A stretch of 32,484 nt of DNA. Origin: JBOGWP01 sp050693875 (GTDB lineage: Bacteria; Actinomycetota; CADDZG01; JAHWKV01; JBOGWP01). Shown here piece by piece: positions 22,651 through 29,411 of this stretch (positions are counted from its first letter, which is position 1; each line of letters opens with the position of its first letter). The stretch covers positions 1 to 32,484 of the forward strand of contig JBOGWP010000101.1 of NCBI GenBank assembly GCA_050693875.1, given 5' to 3'. The notes below the pieces were generated by a model that made no database searches, was not told the origin of the DNA, and saw only the letters and a list, made by a program, of their open reading frames with translations. Both the position numbers and the translations under genes were made by a program.

Positions 22651-23444
22651 TCAGGTCACCGCAAGCTCCGGTGCCAGGCGGCGCATCAGCAGCTCCTGGA
22701 GCCGCTCGTACACCTTCGGGTAGGCGGGGTGGTCGACCACGGTGGTCCGGTCACGGGGACGCGGGATCGGAACGTCGATCACCTCGACGATCGACGGAAG
22801 CGGCGGGGCCGCCATCACCACGATGCGGTCGGCCAGGTAGATCGCCTCGTCGAGGCCGTGCGTCACCATCAGCACCGTCTCGGTCGACCATTCCCCCGAC
22901 CAGACCTGCACGAGCTGCTCCTGCAGCCGGGCGCGGGTGAGGGCATCCAGCGCCCCGAATGGCTCGTCGAGAAGGAGTAGCTCGGGCCCGACGGCGAAGG
23001 CCCGTGCGACGGCGGCGCGCTGCTGCATCCCGCCCGACACCTGGGTGGGCCGCTTCCCCCGGTGGGGCCACAGCCCGACCGCGGTCAGGTAGTGCTCCAC
23101 CGCCTCGTCGGTCTCGGCGGCGGTCCGGTCGGGCCGGGCCGAGCGGGCCGCGAGGTGGACGTTGTCGTGGATGCTCATCCAGGGGAGCGACGAGTAGTGC
23201 TGGAACACCATCGCCCGATCCGGGCCCGGAGCCTCACCGGCTTACCGTCGACGAGCACCCGGCCGCGGTCTGGGGCCACCAGGCCCCCGACGACGTTGAG
23301 GAGGGTGGACTTGCCGCAGCCCGAATGCCCGATGAACGACACGAACTCGCCCCGCGCCCCGGTCAAGTCGACCCCGCGCAGCACGTGCTGCACTCCGCCG
23401 CGGCTGGGGAAGGACTTGTGGACATCCACGAGCTCCAGGCTCAT
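22651..23444 (-). CDS. Nitrate/taurine-type ABC transporter ATPase, frameshifted
   Basis: This is the ATP-binding subunit of a NrtD/TauB/SsuB-type importer. ATG 23444 starts MSLELVDVHKSFPSRGG. Walker A is IGHSGCGKSTLLNVVGG. The Q loop and ABC signature (VFQHYSSLPWMSI, QVSGGMQQRAAVARA), Walker B (LLLLDEPFGALD) and H loop (VLMVTHGLDEAIYLADR) lie in a second frame. The shift is near 23228, between GKPV and APGPDRAMVFQ. The span of 794 bases fits one missing base in a normal 264-residue protein. With its permease gutted and no binding-protein gene in place, this is probably a pseudogene, unless the shift is a sequencing error. Confidence 0.8.
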
Positions 23445-23701
23445 CGGGCCGCCGATGCGTAGTCGAAGCGCCGGGCGAGGCGGGCGAACACAAGGTCCAG
23501 GCCGTCGATCAGCCCGATGAAGATCATCGCCGAGATGACCGCGGCGAGGTTGTTGTTGTCCCAGCGCTGGTAGTAGCGGCTCATGCGACGCAGCCGGCGC
23601 GATGGGGGACAGGGCGAGGAGGAGGGGGGCGACCCCTCCGGATCGGCGGCAGGCTCGCCCCATCGATGCTGCTGCCCGAACAACCGTCTCACGTGCGACA
23701 T
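23441..23701 (-). pseudogene. ABC permease with large internal deletion
   Basis: A frame from ATG 23701 (with GGGAGG upstream) encodes MSHVRRLFGQQHRWGEPAAD, then a proline/serine-rich junction, then YYQRWDNNNLAAVISAMIFI with GLIDGLDLVFARLARRF. This is the usual C-terminal end of a nitrate/taurine-type permease. Only 86 residues remain of an expected ~260, so most membrane segments are gone. Its stop overlaps the ATPase start (ATGA). Further right, 23767-23880 on the minus strand could be the end of a lost binding-protein gene (GGTLPNSIPNQTDLKL, then a stop), but that is weak. The 222 bases from 23702 to 23923 hold nothing else I can support. Confidence 0.7.
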
Positions 23702-23908
23702 CGGCCCTCCCGTGTGTGGACGCCGAGAGGCTAGCGGCCCGTGATTTCGCGGCGGTTGCGGACCGATTACAGCTTCAAGTCCGTCTGATTGGGGATCGAG
23801 TTCGGCAACGTACCACCCTGCGAGGCGGGCGGACGCTGTCGCTCGAGGAGCCCCCGGGGCCACCAGGCCCCGGTCGAGTCTTGTGAGGTGACCGGGGGCC
23901 GGGCCTGG

Positions 23909-23914
23909 TACCAT
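23909..23914 (+). promoter_or_regulatory. Possible -10 box of rpmB, near-leaderless start
   Basis: TACCAT ends nine bases before the rpmB ATG. If used, transcription would begin only a few bases before, or at, the start codon. No ribosome binding site is seen in that interval, which fits a leaderless mRNA, a common arrangement in actinobacteria. There is no clear -35. Confidence 0.4.
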
Positions 23915-23923
23915 GCGTCGGTC

Positions 23924-24115
23924 ATGTCGGCAGTCTGTGATGTCTGCGGGAAGTCGCCGCAGTTTGGGAAGTCGATCAGCCACTCGCACCGGCGCACGAA
24001 CCGCCGCTGGGTGCCCAACATCCAGCCCGTGCGAGCCCTCGTCAACGGGGCCCGGCGACGGATGAACGTCTGCACGTCGTGCCTGCGGGCCGGCAAGGTC
24101 CAACGCGCCGGCTAG
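23924..24115 (+). CDS. rpmB: 50S ribosomal protein L28, zinc-ribbon form
   Basis: The product has 63 residues from ATG 23924. MSAVCDVCGKSPQFGKSISH, then RRTNRRWVPNIQPVR and NVCTSCLRAGKV, are diagnostic. All four zinc cysteines (5, 8, 50, 53) are present, so it is the housekeeping C+ type. It lies divergent to the ABC remnant and recG and convergent to thiD, as often seen beside recG and thiL in actinobacteria. A short stem, GCACC-AAC-GGTGC, at about 24131-24143 is the only terminator-like element in the 36-base gap to thiD. Confidence 0.96.
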   Translation: MSAVCDVCGKSPQFGKSISHSHRRTNRRWVPNIQPVRALVNGARRRMNVCTSCLRAGKVQRAG

Positions 24116-24151
24116 CACGCCCACCTGAAGCACCAACGGTGCGCGGGCGGC

Positions 24152-24961
24152 TCAGCCCCTGGCCGGAGCCCGCAGCGTCGAGTCCCACCCCGGGTTGACC
24201 GGCCCGTAGCCTCCCCCGATCGCAAGACCGTGGCGAATCGCGCCGGTCACGAACCGCTTGGCGCGACCGACCGAGCGCGGGACGGGCTCTCCCTGGGCGA
24301 GAAAAGCAGTGATCGCGGCGGAGAGGGCGCATCCCGTGCCGTGGGTGTGCTTGGAGTCGACACGCTCGGTGATGAAATCGGCGAAGCCGTCGCCGTCGAA
24401 GAGGATGTCGATGGCCTCCTCCCCTTCCAGATGTCCTCCCTTCACCAGCACGAACGGAGGCCCCAGATCGCTCAGGCGCCGCGCGGCGTCTCGCATCTGG
24501 TCGACCGCGGTGATCTCGCGTCCGAGGAGCATCCCAGCCTCGATCAGGTTGGGGGTGATCAGCAGCGCCAGCGGAAACAGCTTGGCGATGAGCGCCGCCA
24601 CCGCATCCTCGGCCAGCAGACGGTCGTGGTTCTTCGAGACGAAGACGGGATCGACGACGAGCTGGGAGATACCGTGCTCCTGGATCGCCTCGGCCACCGC
24701 CAGCACGATCTGGGCGTTCGACAGCATCCCGGTCTTCGCGGCGTCGACGCCGATGTCGGTCGCCACCTGCGCGATCTGCTCCTTGACGAATTCGGCAGGA
24801 ACGTCGTGGATCGCCGACACCCCGCGCGTGTTCTGCGCGGTCAGTGAGACGATCGCGCTCATCCCGTGAACACCGAGCGCGAGGAAGGTCTTGAGGTCCG
24901 CCTGGATCCCGGCCCCGCCGCCGGAGTCCGAACCCGCGATCGTCAGGGCCCTCGGGATCAC
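24152..24961 (-). CDS. thiD: Hydroxymethylpyrimidine/phosphomethylpyrimidine kinase
   Basis: This phosphorylates HMP to HMP-P and then HMP-PP for thiamine synthesis. GTG 24961 gives 269 residues and overlaps the thiL stop by four bases (GTGA). ATG 24979, six codons earlier, is an alternative with a purine-rich upstream stretch. Ribokinase-fold motifs are intact: ALTIAGSDSGGGAGIQADLK, TAQNTRGV, KTGMLSNAQ, VVDPVFVSKN, TPNLIEAGMLLG and the catalytic HTHGTGCALSAAITA. It is the last gene of the pckA-thiL-thiD unit. Confidence 0.95.
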   Translation of the reverse strand: MIPRALTIAGSDSGGGAGIQADLKTFLALGVHGMSAIVSLTAQNTRGVSAIHDVPAEFVKEQIAQVATDIGVDAAKTGMLSNAQIVLAVAEAIQEHGISQLVVDPVFVSKNHDRLLAEDAVAALIAKLFPLALLITPNLIEAGMLLGREITAVDQMRDAARRLSDLGPPFVLVKGGHLEGEEAIDILFDGDGFADFITERVDSKHTHGTGCALSAAITAFLAQGEPVPRSVGRAKRFVTGAIRHGLAIGGGYGPVNPGWDSTLRAPARG

Positions 24962-25941
24962 ATCCTCAGGTGGTCCCATCCCCTCGCCTCCAGCAGCCGC
25001 TCCTCGCCGCCCTCTCGAATCCGGATGCCCTCGTCGGGTGGCGTCATCTCCCCCACGATAGCGACCCGCGTCCCGGTCGCCTCGGCCACCGCCCGGGCAG
25101 CCTCCTCGGCGCGCTCGGCGGCGATCGTGAAGAGCAGCTCGTAGTCCTCCCCGCCGTGGAGCGCCAGCTCGAGCGGTGTGCGGTCGAGCTCCACACCGGA
25201 GAGATCCGCGAGGGGCAGCCGGTCCGCATCGACCACGGCGCCGACCTTCGATGCGGCGCAAAGATGGCCGAGGTCCGCCGCGAAGCCGTCGGAGACGTCG
25301 ATCATCGCCGAAGGTAGGAGCCGCCGCAGCGCCTCGACCTCGCGGACCCGCGCGGTCGGCCGGAGGTGCGCCTCGGCGAGATCGGGGCGGTCGCGGATGC
25401 CGGCGCGAAGCAGACGGTATCCCGCCGCGGACGCTCCGAGCGTGCCGGTGACGCAGAGCACGTGCCCGGCCTCCGCCCCACCCCTGCCAACGACCAGCCG
25501 CCCGCGTGGATTGCCCAGCAGCGCCACCGAGATCACCAGGCAGTCGCTGCGCGAGACGTCCCCCCCCACCACTGCCATGTCGAGTGCGTCGCTCGCCTCG
25601 CGCATCCCCCGGTAGAGCCGCTCCACCCACTCGACCTCGAACTCGGGGCGCACGCCCAGCGACACCAGCGCCCGTCGGGGTGTGCCGCCCATTGCCGCGA
25701 CGTCGCTGGCGTTCACCGCGATCGCCTTGTAGCCAAGGTCCTCGGGGCCGGTGAGCGTCAGGTCGAAGTGGACTCCCTCGACGAGCAAATCCGCGGTGAA
25801 GAAGAGCGTGCCGGCCGGTGCGCGGAGGACGGCGGTGTCGTCGCCCACCCACACCTCCCCCTCGTCCGGCTCGCCGACGATCCGGCGCAGACGGTCGATC
25901 AGTGCGAACTCACCGAGCTCCGAGAGGTGCATGCCGCGCAT
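24958..25941 (-). CDS. thiL: Thiamine-monophosphate kinase
   Basis: This makes the active cofactor thiamine diphosphate from thiamine monophosphate and ATP. The product has 327 residues from ATG 25941, or 324 from ATG 25932 (MHLSELGEFALID, the usual family start). Motifs of the PurM-like fold are present: WVGDDTAVLRAP, TADLLVEGVHFDL, GYKAIAVNASDVAAMGG, VGGDVSRSD, DVSDGFAADLGHL and HGGEDYELLFT. It starts three bases after the pckA stop and overlaps thiD. Confidence 0.96.
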   Translation of the reverse strand: MRGMHLSELGEFALIDRLRRIVGEPDEGEVWVGDDTAVLRAPAGTLFFTADLLVEGVHFDLTLTGPEDLGYKAIAVNASDVAAMGGTPRRALVSLGVRPEFEVEWVERLYRGMREASDALDMAVVGGDVSRSDCLVISVALLGNPRGRLVVGRGGAEAGHVLCVTGTLGASAAGYRLLRAGIRDRPDLAEAHLRPTARVREVEALRRLLPSAMIDVSDGFAADLGHLCAASKVGAVVDADRLPLADLSGVELDRTPLELALHGGEDYELLFTIAAERAEEAARAVAEATGTRVAIVGEMTPPDEGIRIREGGEERLLEARGWDHLRM

Positions 25942-25944
25942 CCG

Positions 25945-27513
25945 CTACACGCGCGGTCCTGCCCGGCGGACCTCCTCGCTGGCAAGCTTGGCGTACTTCG
26001 TGAAGTTCTCGGCGAAGCGGGAGGCCAGATCCTTTGCCGCGGCGTCGTAGGCGACCTGGTCGCTCCACGTGTCGCGGGGCCGCAGCACGTCGTCGGGCAC
26101 TCCCCGAACAAGCTTGGGGACGGCGAAGCCGAAGAGTGGGTCGGTCTCGGTCTCCACCCAATCGAGCTCGCCCCCGATCGCCGCCGAGACGATCCGCCGC
26201 GTGAGCGGAAGGTCCATGCGCCTGCCGATCCCGTAGGGGCCCCCGGTCCACCCGGTGTTGATCAGAAAGACCCGCGCGCGGTGCCGGGCGATCTTCTCCT
26301 CGAGCATCTTCGAGTACACCGTCGGGTGCAGGGGGAGGAACGGCGAGGCGAAGCAGGTCGAGAAGGTCGCCTCGGGCTCGTCGCCCATTCCCGCCTCGGT
26401 GCCCGCCAGCTTGGAGGTGAACCCGGAGAGGAAGTGATAGGCGGCCTGGGCGGGGTCGAGGATCGACACCGGCGGCAGCACGCCGGAGGCGTCGGCGGTG
26501 AGGAACACGACCGTGCCGGGATGCCCTCCCACGCCCTCGGTGACGGCACGCGGGATGAACTCGAGCGGGTACGCCGCCCTGGTGTTCTCGGTGATCGAGT
26601 CGTCGTCGTAGTCCACCTTCCGGGTGCGATCGTCGACCACGACGTTCTCCACCACCGACCCGAAGCGGATCGCCTCCCAGATCTGCGGCTCCTTCTCTTC
26701 CGAGAGGTTGATGCACTTGGCGTAGCAGCCGCCCTCGAAGTTGAACACTCCGGCATCCGACCACCCGTGCTCGTCATCGCCGATCAGCCGGCGCTCGGGA
26801 TCTGCCGACAGCGTGGTCTTGCCGGTGCCGGACAGGCCGAAGAAGAGCGCCACATCCCCATCGGCCCCGACGTTGGCCGAGCAGTGCATCGGGAACACCC
26901 CCCGCTTGGGAAGCAGGTGGTTGAGCACCGTGAACATCGACTTCTTGATCTCCCCGGCGTAGTGCGTGCCGAGGGCAAGCACGCGCCTCCCGGCGAAGTC
27001 GATCGCCACGAAGGCTTTGGTGTTCGTCCCGTCGCGGGCGGGGTCGGCCTCGAGTGTGGGGGCGGAGAGCAGGATCCAATCCGGTGCGAAGCCGCCGAGC
27101 GCGTCGGCCGGCGGGCGGCGGAAGAGCTGGTAGGCGAAGAGCGCGTGCCAGGCGAACTCGGCCACGACGCGGACCGAGACCCGGTTCTCGGGATCTGCGC
27201 ACACCCAGGCATCAACGACGAACAGCTCTCGCTCCGACAGGTGCTCCCGCGCTCGCCTCCAGAGCGCGTCGAATGTCTCGGGCGACGTCGGCTGGTTCGG
27301 TCCCCACCACACCTCGGTCTCGGTGGTCTGGTCGCGCACCGTGAACTTGTCCTTCGGAGAGCGGCCGGTGCGGTCGAAGGTGCGCGCAACCAGCGCCCCG
27401 TTGTCGGCGAGGATCGCCTCTCCACGCTTGATGGCCTGCTCCACGAGCGCCGAGGCCGACAGGTTGGCACGGACCGGGTGCGTCGTCGAGATGCCGACTT
27501 CCTCGAGGGCCAT
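25945..27513 (-). CDS. pckA: ATP-type phosphoenolpyruvate carboxykinase
   Basis: This converts oxaloacetate and ATP to phosphoenolpyruvate, the first committed step of gluconeogenesis. ATG 27513 follows AGGAGGAGGA and gives 522 residues. The kinase P-loop GLSGTGKTTLSADP, LIGDDEHGWSD, metal- and substrate-binding stretches (GTHYAGEIKKSMFTVLNHLL, FEGGCYAKCINLS), NTRAAYPLEFIP and INTGWTGGPYG define the ATP class. Most cultured actinobacteria carry the GTP type instead, so this is a lineage marker. A perfect TATAAT lies about 100 bases upstream. The close spacing to thiL makes pckA-thiL-thiD one likely operon. Confidence 0.97.
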   Translation of the reverse strand: MALEEVGISTTHPVRANLSASALVEQAIKRGEAILADNGALVARTFDRTGRSPKDKFTVRDQTTETEVWWGPNQPTSPETFDALWRRAREHLSERELFVVDAWVCADPENRVSVRVVAEFAWHALFAYQLFRRPPADALGGFAPDWILLSAPTLEADPARDGTNTKAFVAIDFAGRRVLALGTHYAGEIKKSMFTVLNHLLPKRGVFPMHCSANVGADGDVALFFGLSGTGKTTLSADPERRLIGDDEHGWSDAGVFNFEGGCYAKCINLSEEKEPQIWEAIRFGSVVENVVVDDRTRKVDYDDDSITENTRAAYPLEFIPRAVTEGVGGHPGTVVFLTADASGVLPPVSILDPAQAAYHFLSGFTSKLAGTEAGMGDEPEATFSTCFASPFLPLHPTVYSKMLEEKIARHRARVFLINTGWTGGPYGIGRRMDLPLTRRIVSAAIGGELDWVETETDPLFGFAVPKLVRGVPDDVLRPRDTWSDQVAYDAAAKDLASRFAENFTKYAKLASEEVRRAGPRV

Positions 27514-27613
27514 TCCTCCTCCTGATGGTTGCGGGGGGGCGTCGTTTCCCGTCGCCGAGGCGGGCCTGCGCACGCAGCCCGGGGGGTGAGCCCGTGGTGC
27601 GGGCGATCGCGGG

Positions 27614-27619
27614 ATTATA
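27614..27619 (-). promoter_or_regulatory. Perfect -10 box (TATAAT) for pckA
   Basis: TATAAT reads on the minus strand at 27619-27614, about 101 bases upstream of the pckA ATG. I see no TTGACA-like -35 at 16-19 bases, so an activator may be needed. The leader of about 95 bases is G+C-rich with no recognised riboswitch. Confidence 0.55.
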
Positions 27620-27652
27620 GGAAATGCGGAGTACGGCCAGCCCACCGGCAGG

Positions 27653-27682
27653 TTGTCGTCGGCGACGCCCGGTCCGTAGGAT
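27653..27682 (+). promoter_or_regulatory. Promoter of the Lrp-like gene
   Basis: TTGTCG (27653-27658) and TAGGAT (27677-27682), separated by 18 bases, form a reasonable sigma-A-type promoter. It is divergent from the pckA promoter, and the -35 lies only 34 bases from the pckA -10. The two genes therefore share a regulatory region. Confidence 0.55.
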
Positions 27683-27692
27683 ACGTGCACTC

Positions 27693-27724
27693 GGCCGGAG
27701 GGACCCAAGGCCGGAGGGACCCAA
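27693..27724. repeat. Perfect 16-bp tandem duplication in a leader
   Basis: GGCCGGAGGGACCCAA occurs twice without a gap (27693-27708, 27709-27724), followed by the functional GGGAGG (27725-27730). Each copy includes GGAGGG, a Shine-Dalgarno-like string, so the leader offers up to three anti-16S contacts upstream of the TTG start at 27738. Confidence 0.9.
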
Positions 27725-27737
27725 GGGAGGTGGCGCG

Positions 27738-27974
27738 TTGGCGGTTCAGGCGTACATCCTGATCCAGACGGAGGTCGGCAAGGCGGCCCAGGTGGCCAAG
27801 CATGTCCGCGACATCCATGGCGTCAGCTCGGCTGAGGACGTCACCGGCCCCTACGACGTGATCGTGCAGGCCGAGGCCCGTTCGGTGGACGACCTCGGCA
27901 AGCTGGTGGTGGCAAAGATCCAGGCCGTGGAGGGCATCACCCGAACTCTGACCTGCCCCGTCGTCCACCTGTAG
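27738..27974 (+). CDS. Stand-alone Lrp/AsnC ligand-binding (RAM) domain protein
   Basis: This 78-residue protein is essentially only the regulator-of-amino-acid-metabolism domain: VQAYILIQTEVGKAAQVAKH, GVSSAEDVTGPYDVIVQAEA, DDLGKLVVAKIQAVEGITRT and LTCPVVHL. There is no DNA-binding helix-turn-helix. TTG 27738 is seven bases after GGGAGG and is the only fitting start. Such small proteins form ring-like oligomers that bind amino acids and may modulate full-length Lrp proteins. The role here is unknown, but it is divergent to pckA. Confidence 0.88.
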   Translation: MAVQAYILIQTEVGKAAQVAKHVRDIHGVSSAEDVTGPYDVIVQAEARSVDDLGKLVVAKIQAVEGITRTLTCPVVHL

Positions 27975-27996
27975 GGAGCCCCGCAAGCCGCATGGC

Positions 27997-29130
27997 TCAC
28001 CCCGCCGGCGGCGGGATCTCCTCTCCCCGCGGCCGGCCGGCATGCCGCTCCAGAGCGAGCTCGATGAGCCGGTCGATCAGCTCCCGATAGGACACGCCGC
28101 TCGCCTGCCAGAGCTTCGGGTACATCGAGATCGTGGTGAACCCGGGGATGGTGTTGATCTCGCTCACGACGACGCCGCGGCCGCCCTCGTCGTAGAAGAA
28201 GTCGACCCGCGCCATCCCCGCGGCGTCGATCGCACGGAAGGCCTCGATCGCGTACCGGCGGATCAGCCCGCAGGCCTCGCCGGGCAGGTCGGCCGGCACG
28301 ATCACCTGCGAGTCGCCCTCGAGGTACTTGGCGGCATAGTCGTAGAACTCGCGACCCGGCACGACCTCGCCGCAGACGCTCACCTCCGGCTCGTCGTTGC
28401 CGAGCACCCCGCACTCGATCTCGCGGCCGGGGATCGCCTCCTCGACGACCACCTTCCGGTCGTGGCGGAGCGCCTCGACGATGCCCGCGCGCAGCGCGTC
28501 ACGTCCTTCGCATTTCGTGACGCCGACCGAGGAGCCGAGGTTGGCGGGCTTCGCAAAGACCGGAAAGCCGAGCGACGCCGCTCGGTCGAGCACCCGTTCG
28601 GGCGACGAGGCCCACTCGTTTGTCCGGATCGTCACGAACGGCGCGACCGGCAGGCCGTGTGCCTGGAAGAGCAGCTTCATCTTCTCCTTGTCCATCCCGA
28701 CAGCCGAACCCAGGACGCCGGATCCCACGTACGGGATGCCGGCGAGCTCGAGCAGCCCCTGCACCGTCCCGTCCTCCCCGAAGGGGCCGTGGAGCACGGG
28801 AAGCGCCACGTCGATGGGTCCCGATGCAACCGGACGTGCGCCGTCGAGCGGGACCATCGCCCGCCGGGCGGGATCGGGGAGCAGCGCAACATGATCCCCC
28901 TCCACCTCGAAGGCGCGTTCCGGGACCTCCAGTGGGCCGCCGCCGAGCACCTTCCGGGCGGTGTCGGGGAGCAGCCAGGTCCCCTCTCGGGTGATCCCGA
29001 CCGGGATGACCTCGTACCGGGCCGGGTCCAGCGCCGCCGCGACGTGCCGGGCTGAGACGCGGGAGACCTCGTGCTCCTCGGACCGGCCACCGAACAGCAG
29101 CAGCACCCGCAGGCGGGTGGAACCCTTCAT
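27997..29130 (-). CDS. ddl: D-alanine--D-alanine ligase
   Basis: This ATP-grasp enzyme joins two D-alanines for peptidoglycan precursors. The product has 377 residues from ATG 29130. Its landmarks are LLLFGGRSEEHEVSRVSARH at the N-terminus, LPVLHGPFGEDGTVQGLLEL, FAKPANLGSSVGVTKC (ATP-grasp loop), EEAIPGREIECGVLGND, MARVDFFYDE and VVSEINTIPGFTTISMYPKL. The gene converges with the Lrp-like gene, leaving 22 bases, and diverges from the DUF1059 gene. No strong ribosome binding site is visible. Confidence 0.96.
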   Translation of the reverse strand: MKGSTRLRVLLLFGGRSEEHEVSRVSARHVAAALDPARYEVIPVGITREGTWLLPDTARKVLGGGPLEVPERAFEVEGDHVALLPDPARRAMVPLDGARPVASGPIDVALPVLHGPFGEDGTVQGLLELAGIPYVGSGVLGSAVGMDKEKMKLLFQAHGLPVAPFVTIRTNEWASSPERVLDRAASLGFPVFAKPANLGSSVGVTKCEGRDALRAGIVEALRHDRKVVVEEAIPGREIECGVLGNDEPEVSVCGEVVPGREFYDYAAKYLEGDSQVIVPADLPGEACGLIRRYAIEAFRAIDAAGMARVDFFYDEGGRGVVVSEINTIPGFTTISMYPKLWQASGVSYRELIDRLIELALERHAGRPRGEEIPPPAG

Positions 29131-29149
29131 CGAAGGGATTCTTGCAGCT

Positions 29150-29155
29150 TACAAT
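29150..29155 (+). promoter_or_regulatory. Probable -10 box for the DUF1059 gene
   Basis: TACAAT lies 51 bases before the DUF1059 ATG. A weak TTCATC at 29126-29131 (18-base spacing) could be the -35. The AGAGGAGG ribosome binding site follows downstream. Confidence 0.45.
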
Positions 29156-29205
29156 CCGGGTCGCCCCCCAGATCGAATCCATTGCGACCGCATGAGAGGA
29201 GGACG

Positions 29206-29373
29206 ATGCCGGAGTTTCGATGCGTAGACACCGGGGCATCTTGCAGCGGACACTTCAAGGCGGCCACCAAGGAAGACCTCCTGCGTCAGGTCGTGGAGCA
29301 CTTCCGCGAGAAGCACGGCGTGAGCCAGCCGACACAGACGCTCATGAACCTGGTGGAGAAGGTCTCGAGGTAG
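29206..29373 (+). CDS. DUF1059 small protein
   Basis: The product has 55 residues from ATG 29206, with AGAGGAGG directly upstream. MPEFRCVDTGASCSGHFKAA, then LLRQVVEHFREKHGV and the C-terminal helix, match the DUF1059 family. These are short proteins, frequent in actinobacteria, archaea and others, with conserved cysteines (Cys6, Cys13) that suggest metal or redox binding. Function unknown. It is 38 bases before the TPR gene. Confidence 0.88.
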   Translation: MPEFRCVDTGASCSGHFKAATKEDLLRQVVEHFREKHGVSQPTQTLMNLVEKVSR

Positions 29374-29411
29374 CCCGGTGGCTGCGCGGAGTCGCGGCCT
29401 GACGAGCGGCG

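Noticed and set aside
18570..22723. Plus-strand frames of 915 and 849 codons opposite the glycosidase and recG
   Set aside because: Shadow frames; the minus-strand genes carry full catalytic motif sets.
11354..23444. The PhnD-like protein as the binding partner of the ABC remnant at 22651
   Set aside because: They are about 11 kb apart, belong to different transporter families, and the PhnD-like protein has no signal peptide.
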